DNA from: Muraenolepis orangiensis
Taxonomy: Eukaryota; Chordata; Actinopteri; Gadiformes; Muraenolepididae
Direction: 5' to 3'
DNA length: 64,000 bases
Assembly (NCBI GenBank): GCA_027704905.1
Contig: CM050999.1
Coordinates: forward strand, 10,688,965 to 10,752,964
The notes beneath the pieces were generated by a model. It searched no databases. It saw nothing but the letters and a program-made list of their open reading frames with translations, and had not been told where the DNA came from. Each line of letters begins with the position of its first letter. Positions within the stretch are counted from its first letter, which is position 1. Shown one piece after another: positions 34,571 to 44,806 of the stretch. Both the position numbers and the translations under genes were made by a program.

Positions 34571-37447
34571 GTATCCATGTTCCCAAGTTGTCCCAAACGG
34601 GGACCAGTACTGTCCCCGCAACTGATGACTACTGCCCAAACGTTGACATGCAGATACGACATACATACTATTGACATAAATACATTTACTTTACCATGTT
34701 GGGGTAGCAATGATAGTTTTGCGTCACAGCGCAGTGTTGGCATACAGTGTGTTAACTGTGACCATAAAAGTAGTCTGGATCTCTCAGGGTTGTCTTGTGT
34801 CCTGCTGCCCTCCAGCTCAGCCCCGGGTCCCTACCATCTGGGACTCCTCTGAAGATCTTCCAGGAGACCCAGTGCCTCTTCTGCTCCTCCTTCCGCTGGG
34901 TCAGGGTGACGGAGGACACGCAGCAGGCCAATAGCCTTCTCCAGCCCAACGCTCCTCACCAGGTCTCCACTCTCCACATGTTGGAATGAGATTCTACAGA
35001 TTTATTAGTAACATATTAGATTATTTTGTGAATGCATATAATAATTGCAGCCATATTCACAGATGTTCACTTCTATTATCAAATACATGTTTGTATGCCC
35101 TGCTTTATTAAACAATACAACAAAAATCAATCCTGAAAAGTCATCGATCCATCTTCCAGATGGCCAAGGCCATCCTTGAGCGCCTGGTGGAGATGGAGTT
35201 TTTGGATGGGGCTCTATGGACCTCCCCTGAAATCTTCCAGCATTTTATGTCCTACCTGGTGGCTGGGACTGTAGCCCAGTTGGTTCCAGACCAGATGACT
35301 CCTACCCAGCAGGTCAGTCTCAGGGGCTCACACAGAAACCATTCAATCAACGCTTTCATTCTGTGTTCTGTGTTATTTCATTCATGGAAAGTGGCCTAAT
35401 TTTACATTGCAGTTTACATTGTTCACAGTGGAACAAACAGCGTTGGTTCTTTATTGCAAGGCACACACTGTAGAAGGATACAAAAATAATAATAACAACA
35501 ATTATTAATTAACAATAATAATTGAACAATAAAAATGGGTTGTATTTATCATTCTGATGGAATTGTGTTGTGTAATGTGGTCTAAAAAAAACATTCATTC
35601 ATACATTTTATTTATTTATTATTACAGAAAATTGCGCCTGCAATCCAGTGCCTTCCCCGTGGTGCTGTGGTGAGCAGTGACCTTGTAGACGACCTGCTGG
35701 TCCGGCTCGTCCTCAAGCTCAACCCGCTGTACGGGGACTACTACAGGACGCTAGACCAGCAGCAGCTGCTCACCCTCACTGTCCAGGTACTACAGGACTA
35801 ATGACTAATGCTACTACTACTACTCTTACTACTACTATACTACTACTACTACTACTACTATGACTACTGCTACTATAAATAATAGTCAAATTCTACTTTA
35901 ATGCAACTATAGGTCCTACCGGTTCCAAACATTGTGTTTTAGCTTCCTTGTGTCAACATTTCATTTCTACCCACGATATTGCTCCCTGCTCTCTAGTATT
36001 ACTCATAGGAGAAGAAGCACACATGTACAATTAACACATGTGTACGTATGGTTTGTAGATTGGAGTAAATATTGGAATATTGGATTTCTTGAGGTTCTAC
36101 TCTTAATACTGTTTCTTCCCGTTGTTCTTCTGCTCTTCTCTATCTCCTCTTCTATCTCTCTATCTCTTCTATCTCTCTATCTCTTCTATCTCTCTATCTC
36201 TTCTATCTCTCTATCTCTTCTATCTCTCTATCTCTTCTATCTCTCTATCTCTTCTCTTGGTACATCCACCTCTCGTTTGCCCACCTCCATTCTTCTACTC
36301 CTCACTCTTTCCCCTCTATCCTCCCCGCTCTGTCCCAGCTGGGTGCTATCACCCTGGAGACTCTGAGGAGGATGCCCTACGTTGCCGTGGTGACTGATCT
36401 CCCTTCTCCCGGCTGGAACTCCAGGCAAATGGCGGTGCTTTTCCAGAGCTTTCTCAAACAGGTAAGGGACCGGTTTCTATTGGCCTACTTGGACCACTGC
36501 AATAGAATTGTCCTCTTTATAAAATAAATGAACTTTCAATATTTCTCCCGACCAGCCATAATACCACATATAAAGCTTCTAATGTTTCCAGTACACTAGA
36601 AATAACACAATAGACAACCTAGTCAACCAATTGAGTTATATTTGATTTAAACATATTACTGATAAATCATGAAATACTTTAGCTCATCAACCTGCTGACC
36701 ATCAACAAACTGTTTTATTACATTTGTAATACTACCAGATGTTCTTTCTCTAAAAGAGGATCCATGACAGATTTGACCACAGATCCAGTTGACCACAACT
36801 CTCCTCCACTAAGACGTCTTCTCTGTTCTCTCTACAGAAGGTCAGGATGCTGACGGCTGCCAGCCACCCTGAGCTCCTCCGCTCCATCGCGGGGCAGGTC
36901 GCCAAGGCTGTAATGGCCATATACAAATCCATTGACCTTGAAGGAACCTCCATCCCCACCCCAGGTAATCACATGGAAGGACTGTATTGAACTAAGAAAA
37001 ACATTAAACATTAAAACTTTACATGAAATACGATAAATATGAGTGACCACATGTTGAATACCATATATACACTCAAATAATTGCCAAATGGACCTTGATA
37101 AACTTAGAACATGTACTTCATGATCACTTAACATTGTGAAATTCAATTGGCAATTTGTTGCAAGAGAACATGTTGTGCTGTGACGTTCCCTCCTCATTCA
37201 TTTCTCATTCCTGTTCTTTGACTCTTCAGCCACCTTGGAGGAGATGGTCATGGAGGAGAGGCTGTTCTCCCAGAAGCTCCCGGAGCCGTTGAGACCCAAG
37301 ATGTTCCAGGAGTTTGGGACGTGGATCGGCCACACCAAGCTCTTCTGCAAGGCTTTCCCCCCGATGTATGACGAGTCCATCGTCGCGTACGGCACAATAG
37401 TCACCCGACCGGAGGGGGAAAACTTTGCCGTAGAGGACGATGTGTGA
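33162..37447 (+). CDS. Unrecognised multi-exon protein, 3' part
   Basis: Ten exons chain in phase to a 518-residue C-terminal part: 33162-33321, 33544-33698, 34032-34191, 34416-34570, 34816-34962, 35160-35312, 35628-35786, 36339-36461, 36838-36964, 37230-37447. All have AG acceptors and GT donors. Exons 1/3 (TEVPQACLSATDTVWMEGNL) and 2/4 (DPLDFGSKPTSSSDVEVAVD) are duplicated pairs. Later exons read AILERLVEMEFLDGALW, SSDLVDDLLVRLVLKLNPLY, TLETLRRMPYVAVVTDL, HPELLRSIAGQVAKAVMAIY and, last, LPEPLRPKMFQEFGTWIGHT to VEDDV and TGA. I see no known motif, signal peptide or membrane segment. The 5' end is not found; the first exon may itself be a partial duplicate. A fish lineage-specific gene or an ageing duplicate are both possible. 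Confidence 0.6.
35810..36255. repeat. ACT-triplet and CTCTATCTCTTCTATCT microsatellites
   Basis: (ACT)n at about 35812-35862 and a TCTATCTCTCTATCTCT run at about 36140-36253, within an intron of the unrecognised gene. Confidence 0.9.
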
Positions 37448-37695
37448 CGTAAACCTCAATCATCAATAGCTTTTGTCATTTTGTATTTGAGTGTTGGTTA
37501 AATCCTAGTATCCTTAAATCCATTTCTTCTTCCTTAATCATCAATGAGCATGATGCCTGCACTTTATTATCTGTCTCAATTAAGGATCCAAAATGCTGTT
37601 TGTGCTACCAAAGTGAAGCCTTCTCCAGACACTATGACTTCATGTGTCTGACCATCCAAACTAAATAATTAATGTCATGGATATGAGTGACGCAT

Positions 37696-38446
37696 TGTTA
37701 CGTACAGTGTTCTGTATGACTTTTATGTATGTATGTAGTACATGTCTTGTGTTGTGTTCTGTTTTGTGGTGTTGGTTTGTTTTGCTGTTTTGTCTCCCCC
37801 TCCTGTTTCCATTCTCCCACTTCACAGATGTGCACACCTGGTTTCAATCATCCAATCATTCATCCACACCTGATCCAGATCTCCAATCAGCCAGTCCCCT
37901 TTATATAGTCCCTTGTTTGTTTCCTGTCAGGAGAGGGGGTTGGTGTTGTGTAGAGTTGCTGGTATGTTGTGTTGTGTTGTGTTGTGTTGTGTTGTGTTGT
38001 GTTGTGTTGTGTTGTGTTGTGAGCAGTGGCAGAGCTCTACTTAAGATTGTTGGTATTTGGCTAGTTTTGTCTGTTACAGCCTACTTTAGTTCTTTTGTCA
38101 CATGTTAATTATTTTGTTGAGTACACAGGGGCTTCGAGGATAGGTAAGATACCCTGGGGTCTACATATTACATCCACGTAGGTTTACCTTTTTGTTAGAA
38201 ACCCTAGGTAAGAGTGAGCACCACCCGCTGTACTTTTTGGGTGCTTGACACCTGTAAAAGGGGGGTGGGGTTATGTTCTTTTCATTTCTTTGGTGCCACT
38301 GTAGTCCTCGTTGTTCCCTGTGTTACTGTTTGTTAATAAATACTTTGTATACCCGTTTCCTGGTTTTGTGTGACTACACCCTCACCTACCCAAACCTGTT
38401 GCCTTATGTTGCGCCTTCCCACTCCGAGCCATCAGGGGGCGTAACA
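37696..38446 (+). repeat. 5' LTR
   Basis: 751 bp bounded by TGTTACG and CGTAACA. It carries a TTTATATAG TATA-like box and an AATAAATAC polyadenylation-type motif. A (TGTTG)n run near 37970-38021 is longer than in the 3' LTR. Confidence 0.92.
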
Positions 38447-38451
38447 TAAAT

Positions 38452-38469
38452 TGGGGGCTCGTCCGGAAT
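38452..38469 (+). promoter_or_regulatory. Primer binding site (tRNA-Pro type)
   Basis: TGGGGGCTCGTCCGGAAT is nearly the standard tRNA-Pro primer site of retroelements, five bases after the LTR end. Confidence 0.85.
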
Positions 38470-38580
38470 CTTTGATCCTATTAAGCAACTGGTTTGGTGA
38501 GTGTTGGTGTGTAGTGCACACGTCAAGTAGGCTTGTAGTTTTGGTTAGGTTTGCTGGTTTAGCTTAGGACTTAGGGCATT

Positions 38581-41181
38581 ATGGCCACTTTTGATATTGA
38601 GGAGTTTCTCAGTGATCCTTCTGTGGAGCAGATTGACCGCTGCAGAAAAAAAGATTTGTATGCCATTGCGGCACATTTTGAGTTTACTGTCTCACCTAGT
38701 TTAAAGAAAGCTGAACTGAAGGAAGCTGTGGTGGGTATGTTGGTGCACAATAAGGTGCTTGGTACGGGCACTGCTGCGACTGCTAGTGACCCTGCTAGTC
38801 CGACCCCTGTGTTGACTTCTAGTGCAGAGAAGGACATCAGGAAGGAAGAGGAAGCTGAGGTAGGGCTGGTTGAGGTAGCTGAGGGAGGGTTGGTTGAGGT
38901 TGAGGCGGTTCCTTTAGATGGGGTCTCTAATTTGGAGCTTAATCCTCCTCGCACTCCTCCCCCTTTTCGCACTGTACCCCGATTTTCTCCGCTATCCTTT
39001 CCTAGGGTAAGCGATGATGCCCGCCATAGAGTGCGCTTGGCACGTTTAGAATTAGAGGCACAAGAGAAGCAGAGAGATGCTGAGTATAGTCACCGTTTGG
39101 CTATAAGGAAAATGGAACTAGAAATAGAGGCAGACACCTCTAATCGTAGGATACAGCTTGAAATAGCAGCAGAAAAAGAGGTGAAATTAAAGCGCCTAGA
39201 ATTAGAAGCTGCTGCTAAAGCTGTTAGTGCAGCTCAACCTCAGGGTTCTAATAGGTCCATAAATACTGGTCCCTCCGCGGCTGCGGGCGGGTTTGATGTA
39301 AGCAGAAATGTACGCTTAGTACCTCAATTTCGGGAGACTGAAGTAGACTCGTATTTTAGTGCTTTTGAGCGAGTTGCTACGTCACTGAAATGGCCTAAAG
39401 ACGTCTGGGCAATACTGCTACAGTGTACACTAACGGGTAAAGCCCAAGAGATTTTAGCTACTCTGTCTATAGAGGATAGTTTGTCTTATGAAGTACTTAA
39501 GACCGCTGTACTTCGTGCCTATGAATTGCCTGGTAAAACATTCGTGGAGTTCGCCCGTGAGAAAGAGACTCTGTTTAAGAGATGGCGCAAGGCGAGCAAC
39601 GTGACTGATTTTGAGTCTTTGTCCCAGCTAGTTCTTCTCGAAGAATTTAAGAATAGTTTGCCTGATCGGTTGGTGACTTATCTGAATGAACAAAAAGTGG
39701 GGACGTTAGCGCAAGCTGCTGTGTTGGCTGACGAATTTGTGTTAACACACAAGCAAACATTTGGAACTCCCAGAAGTGAGAGTAGAGTTTTTACCCCTTC
39801 TGCCTCGGCCAGAATTCAGTCTAGTCCGCCACGCACATTCCCTCCCCGCTCTCCTGAAGAACGGGAGTGTTACTACTGTCACCAATTTGGGCATATCAAG
39901 GCTGATTGTTTTATGTTGAAGCGCAAACTGTCACAGCCAAACAAACGACCAAAAGAGGTCGGTTTAGTGCAAACTTTGGTGGGTCCAGTGTCAGTAACCC
40001 CGGAGATGGAGGGTGACACTTTGGAACCCTGTTACGCACCCTTTATGTTGGACGGCCTGGTTTCTCTCAGCTCAAATGCGTTGAACCAGTGCCCCGTGCG
40101 CATATTAAGAGATACTGGAGCAGCGCAATCTTTTATATTGTCAAATGCGTTACCTTTTTCCAATGACACTTTAAGTGGATCTAGTGTTCTGGTACAAGGG
40201 ATTGAGATGGGCTTTGTGTCTGTACCACTCCATCAGGTACATCTAGCCTGTGACTTGGCAAATGGAGTGTTTAAAGTGGGCGTGCGCCCGTCTTTGCCTG
40301 TCAGAGGTGTCACCTTTCTGCTAGGGAATGACATCGCTGGTGGAAAAGTTATGCCAGTCCTAGAGGTTCTAGAACGTCCTATGATTTTACGGCCTGATGT
40401 GCTGGCTCAAGACTTCCCTGAAGTGTTCCCTGTGTGTGCGGTCACCCGTGCTCAGGCACGTAGTTTGGGTGAAGCAGTTGATTTGTCTGATACCCTGTTC
40501 GCGACTGACCAAACTGTTTCACCACATGTGTTAACTAAGGCTACTGCTGAGCCGAGTGTCCAGCTTAAGGTGCAGGGCGATACAGAGAATTTCAGGTTAC
40601 CTATGAGTCGTACAAGTCTTATTGCTGCTCAGAATGAAGATGTTACTTTAGCCAACTGTTTTGCTGCTGCTTTAGCTCCTGAGAAAGCTAAAAATACCGA
40701 TGTGGCTTATTTTGTGGAGAAAGATCTCCTGATGCGGAGGTGGAAACCTCGCGCTGATTCTGAAAATGAGTGGAATAATGTCGTTCAAATTGTTGTGCCC
40801 ACACAGTTCCGACAGTCTGTTTTATCCTTGGCTCATGAAAATCTCTGGTCGGGTCATCTAGGTATCACAAAGACCTATGACCGAGTGTTGCGACATTTCG
40901 TCTGGCCCGGTTCTGTAGTTAAGGCCCTGATCAAGTTATTTTCTACATTTGGCCTCCCTAAGATTGTGCAAACCGATCAAGGTACCAATTTCCTTTCTGG
41001 AATATTTAAGCAGGTGTTAGCGTCACTGTCAATAACACACAGAATCTCTAGTGCTTATCACCCGGAGTCGCAGGGGGCACTTGAAAGATGGCATCAGACA
41101 TTTAAGTCAAGCAAATACGTCATGGAGAGTGGTAGAGAATGGGATGAGGGCGTCCCCCTCGCTCTTTTTGCAGTACACTGA
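38581..41181 (+). CDS. Retrotransposon gag-pol-like polyprotein, deleted
   Basis: 866 residues in one frame. N-terminal gag with a Glu/Arg-rich coiled region (about 150-220) and a gypsy-type capsid-like segment. A CCHC zinc knuckle is at 430-443 (CYYCHQFGHIKADC). A retropepsin-like active site is at 511-513 (DTG in LRDTGAAQSFIL). The usual reverse transcriptase is absent; the frame passes to the N-terminal His part of integrase (HENLWSGHLGITKTYDRVL, about 752-770), lacks its Cys pair and the first catalytic Asp, then resumes with the Asp (QTDQGTNF) and Glu (ESQGALERWH) of the core. It stops at 41181. The gag part could still be made; the pol part is non-functional. Confidence 0.9.
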   Translation: MATFDIEEFLSDPSVEQIDRCRKKDLYAIAAHFEFTVSPSLKKAELKEAVVGMLVHNKVLGTGTAATASDPASPTPVLTSSAEKDIRKEEEAEVGLVEVAEGGLVEVEAVPLDGVSNLELNPPRTPPPFRTVPRFSPLSFPRVSDDARHRVRLARLELEAQEKQRDAEYSHRLAIRKMELEIEADTSNRRIQLEIAAEKEVKLKRLELEAAAKAVSAAQPQGSNRSINTGPSAAAGGFDVSRNVRLVPQFRETEVDSYFSAFERVATSLKWPKDVWAILLQCTLTGKAQEILATLSIEDSLSYEVLKTAVLRAYELPGKTFVEFAREKETLFKRWRKASNVTDFESLSQLVLLEEFKNSLPDRLVTYLNEQKVGTLAQAAVLADEFVLTHKQTFGTPRSESRVFTPSASARIQSSPPRTFPPRSPEERECYYCHQFGHIKADCFMLKRKLSQPNKRPKEVGLVQTLVGPVSVTPEMEGDTLEPCYAPFMLDGLVSLSSNALNQCPVRILRDTGAAQSFILSNALPFSNDTLSGSSVLVQGIEMGFVSVPLHQVHLACDLANGVFKVGVRPSLPVRGVTFLLGNDIAGGKVMPVLEVLERPMILRPDVLAQDFPEVFPVCAVTRAQARSLGEAVDLSDTLFATDQTVSPHVLTKATAEPSVQLKVQGDTENFRLPMSRTSLIAAQNEDVTLANCFAAALAPEKAKNTDVAYFVEKDLLMRRWKPRADSENEWNNVVQIVVPTQFRQSVLSLAHENLWSGHLGITKTYDRVLRHFVWPGSVVKALIKLFSTFGLPKIVQTDQGTNFLSGIFKQVLASLSITHRISSAYHPESQGALERWHQTFKSSKYVMESGREWDEGVPLALFAVH

Positions 41182-41329
41182 CCACAATCCGCTGGTGTTT
41201 CTGCATCGCATGCACAACCACAATCAACGTTTAATGCGTTGGTCTTTGTTTTTGCAAAATTATAACCTGGTGATCCGCCACAAAAAGGGCACTGAGAATG
41301 TGTTTGCGGACGCTCTTTCTCGAGCGTAG
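41177..41329 (+). pseudogene. Displaced RNase H C-terminal fragment
   Basis: In another frame directly after the integrase stop the translation is TDHNPLVFL, RLMRWSLFLQNYNLVIRHKK and FADALSRA, the end of a gypsy RNase H domain, which normally lies before integrase. The junction has only a few shared bases. Confidence 0.88.
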
Positions 41330-41424
41330 TTATTGTTTGTAAGTGGTTACTAGGGGTTTATTAATTATTGATTTTGGGGTTAACGGGATGGCTTGAGGTA
41401 TCGTCAGCCATGGGCTGACTCTTT

Positions 41425-41435
41425 ATGGGGGGGAG
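41425..41435 (+). promoter_or_regulatory. Polypurine tract
   Basis: A GGGGGGGGAG purine run directly before the 3' LTR, the expected plus-strand primer. Confidence 0.85.
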
Positions 41436-42148
41436 TGTTACGTACAGTGTTCTGTATGACTTTTATGTATGTATGTAGTACATGTGTTGTGTTGTGTTCT
41501 GTTTTGTGGTGTTGGTTTGTTTTGCTGTTTTGTCTCCCCCTCCTGTTTCCATTCTCCCACTTCACAGATGTGCACACCTGGTTTCAATCATCCAATCATT
41601 CATCCACACCTGATCCAGATCTCCAATCAGCCAGTCCCCTTTATATAGTCCCTTGTTTGTTTCCTGTCAGGAGAGGGGGTTGGTGTTGTGTAGAGTTGCT
41701 GGTATGTTGTGTTGTGAGCAGTGGCAGAGCTCTACTTAAGATTGTTGGTATTTGGCTAGTTTTGTCTGTTACAGCCTACTTTAGTTCTTTTGTCACATGT
41801 TAATTCTTTTGTTGAGTACACAGGGGCTTCGAGGATAGGTAAGATACCCTGGGGTCTACATATTACATCCACGTAGGTTTACCTTTTTGTTAGAAACCCT
41901 AGGTAAGAGTGAGCACCACCCGCTGTACTTTTTGGGTGCTTGACACCTGTAAAAGGGGGGTGGGGTTATGTTCTTTTCATTTCTTTGGTGCCACTGTAGT
42001 CCTCGTGTTCCCTGTGTTACTGTTTGTTAATAAATACTTTCTTTAATTGTATACCCGTTTCCTGGTTTTGTGTGACTACACCCTCACCTACCCAAACCTG
42101 TTGCCTTATGTTGCGCCTTCCCACTCCGAGCCATCAGGGGGCGTAACA
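41436..42148 (+). repeat. 3' LTR
   Basis: 713 bp, TGTTACG to CGTAACA. It differs from the 5' LTR by a shorter TGTTG run, a CTTTAATTGT insertion and a few substitutions. Both LTRs are followed by TAAAT. Confidence 0.92.
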
Positions 42149-42839
42149 TAAATGGACATTGACTACTAGGCCGTATCCATCTTGCTCAGAGGACTGTTGA
42201 CCTATGGCCTGAATGATGAGCAAATCCACATGCTGACTAGGAGCCACACAAGACTTCATCAGAGACATGCCTAAGAATATTCTAAGAATGCCAACTAAAG
42301 TTAAATGCATCTCTCCCTCCTTGCCTGTTCATTATTAATTGAACCCTGCCTTCTTAGAATATACTTTGTAACCAGTTGTGGGTTGCTCGATTAATAGCGC
42401 TGTGCTCTACTGCCCCCTACCGACCAAACAGTGTAACTGTCTTTAAATATAGCCATTATAATCCACTCAACAATGTGGTAGTGCTGCCGGTAAGCAGGAT
42501 GAACTGACCGAGCCATTCGCTAGTCTCACTTTACACCGGGGCTTTTCTATTGGCCCGGCCCGTGAGGTCATTTGTACTAATAAACGTAAATAAACTAAAC
42601 TAACATAAAAAAAACAAATGCAAAAAATGTCCTGGATGACGCATGCGCTGCTCTCCGCTCTCACGTCGCTCCACGCGCTCTTCTCCTCTTCTCAGTTCTG
42701 TTGGCCTGTTTTTGCTAGCCTGTGCCTGGTTAGTTAGACATAAACATGTCTCTTTCTACTTAAAAAAAAACATTTTGGGGACTGATGGTGCACTCGCCAT
42801 GTCGGGCAGGACATGCTAGGTTGGAGGCTCCGCAGCTGA
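42149..42839. other. Intergenic, nothing recognised
   Basis: Sequence after the LTR element with no convincing exon. A GCGCTGTGCTCTACTGCCCC block near 42400 looks repeat-like. Confidence 0.5.
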
Positions 42840-43566
42840 GATTCAAGATTTAAGATTTGTATTTGCCATATGCAACTCCCTTCGCAGTATGAATTCTCTA
42901 AAACACTAAACTCTAAAAATACTGTACACAATAACAATAACAATTAAAATAATAAAGTGACTGATGGATGATATGTACATGCGTTGAATTGTGCAAAAAA
43001 CATTTTAAAAAGCATTTTAAAGTGTCAGTAGTGCAGCAGCATCATGAATACAGTGCAACAGTGCAGTGGCTGTAATGAGTCCAGAAAGTCCTCCAGCAGT
43101 ATGATAGTGTAAAATGATATGGATGACAATGTTATGATAGTGGCAGCACTCCTAGCAGCTGAGTAGGCCACTGCCTGTGGATAACAACTGTCCTCGAAAC
43201 TGGTAGTCCTTGAACGGATGCTGCGGAACCGGCGACCGGACCGTAGGGGGGAGAAGAGATAATGCCCAGGGTGGTTGCGGCCCTTTGTGGCTGAGATGGC
43301 CTTCTTCTGACATCTGGTTGTCAAGATCTCCTCAATGCATGCATGGAAGTGCATGCCCGACGATCGTTTCCACCTCACGACCCTCTTGATGGCTTTCTTG
43401 TCCTGTGCAGTGGTGTTGCCGTACCACACAGTGACGCCATTCGTCAGGACGCTCTCCACGGCGCCACGGTAAAAGTTCACTAGCCACCCTTTACCTATTT
43501 CACTTCTCCTGAGGCACCGCAGGGCATCGAGGCGCTGGTGTGCCTTCTTCGGCATGACCTCCATGA
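42840..43566 (-). mobile_element. LINE fragment with reverse-transcriptase C-terminal end
   Basis: On the - strand 43564 to about 43160 encodes AHQRLDALRCLRRSEIGKGW, NFYRGAVESVLTNGVTVWYG and FSPLRSGRRFRSIRSRTTSF, typical of the end of CR1/L2/Rex-type non-LTR retrotransposon ORF2. The 3' tail 42840-43024 is the source of the tail fragments listed elsewhere. It is 5'-truncated. Confidence 0.85.
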
Positions 43567-43659
43567 TCGCTACATTGCCTTATCCACAATTACATTAGAT
43601 GGCTCAGCAAAGGAAATGCATTGAAATAATATTGTGAATTAAGAGCGGGGATCCTGGCG

Positions 43660-43872
43660 TTTGTCCTTAATTCAAATTTGAGCGACATTTTCCATCTCTT
43701 GAACCAACTTAATATGGAGCTGCAGGACAGCGATAAAACAGTCATGCAGCTTGAGGAGAGACTTTGCTCTTTTCAAAGAAAGCTCTCACTTTTTTCTCTC
43801 TCACTTTGTCAAGGCAAAATGCTCCACTTTCCTACAATGCATTGTGAAATCTTTAACGGCTCACCGGACTGA
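43660..43872 (+). pseudogene. hAT transposase fragment
   Basis: SDIFHLLNQLNMELQDSDKT followed by MQLEERLCSFQRKLSLF resembles the ...DIF..LN.LN..LQG... segment of hAT/ZBED-type transposases. Only this piece is present. 43873-44150 shows nothing more. Confidence 0.55.
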
Positions 43873-44149
43873 TTTCCGAACACTTTGATTTACTCAATTT
43901 GAATACTACTATATACTATACCAGTGACAAACCATGTCTATCACAACTGGACTTCTGTATTATCCTCAGATTATTGATTGCGGTTTTGTAACTCTTAGTT
44001 ACGTTAAGTCTTTCACGTTAAGCGATGCAAAGAAAGATCAAGTCAAAACTCTCAATTTAAATGCACAGCAATGCTTAACAAACTCAATACAGCCATTAAC
44101 TAATCATTCAACAAATGTGTGGAAACAAAATGCAACAACCAGCTCAACG

Positions 44150-44520
44150 AGATAATAATAATAATAATAAATTATATTTATAAGCGCACTTTTAATTTGT
44201 GTAGACAAGAGTCAATGCTACAGAGTAAAAATGGTTTTAATAAAACAACAGAATAATGGCATGGCAACCGGTTTTTTTTGTTGATCTAGTGAAAGGGTAT
44301 TCTAAATGTGTTTTTAGACCTTTTTTTAAAACATCCACAGTCTGTGGTGTCCTCAGCTGGTTTGGGAGGGCATTCCACAGTCTCGGAGCAGCAGAGAATG
44401 CAACACTGAGACAAAACTGAGACAAACCCAGCAAAGACAAACGAGTCTCACTCACCAATGATGTAAGTTGCCTTTATAGCTATGGAAGCTAATGCAGTGA
44501 GTCGGGATTGTCCTGTTCTG
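44150..44520 (-). mobile_element. LINE ORF2 C-terminal fragment
   Basis: On the - strand the frame reads SVAFSAAPRLWNALPNQLRT then VDVLKKGLKTHLE, the widespread AAPRLWN..LP signature at the end of fish LINE ORF2. An (AAT)n run sits at the 3' side. Confidence 0.75.
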
Positions 44521-44806
44521 TTCCTCCATATGTTTTATCCGTTTGAGGGCGGACAATGTCCTTTCCACAGATGCAGTGGTGACGGGGATCGTTAAAACTT
44601 TTTTATAATGTCAATCTTTTCACTGAATGGTCATCTTGAAAAGGGTACTAACAACAATTCCGCAACAACATCATCTTCACCTGTTGCCATTTTGATGTAA
44701 AAAAACAAACAAACAACGTAGCACTAAGCTAGATCCTCTGTCTCGAGCCAGTGAACTAAATGGACCTTCTAGCGTACTATGGATCTTGGGGGAAAGCTGA
44801 AAGAAT

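Larger units (their letters stand above)
37696..42148 (+). mobile_element. Ty3/gypsy-type LTR retrotransposon, pol-deleted
   Basis: A 4.45-kb element with two LTRs, a tRNA-Pro-type primer site, a polypurine tract and one long gag-pol-like frame. It sits about 250 bases beyond the stop of the unrecognised gene, on the same strand. The LTRs are nearly identical, so insertion is recent. Reverse transcriptase and most of RNase H are missing, integrase is internally deleted, and a piece of RNase H has been moved behind integrase, so it cannot be autonomous. No envelope gene is seen. Flanking bases do not show a clean target duplication. Confidence 0.93.
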
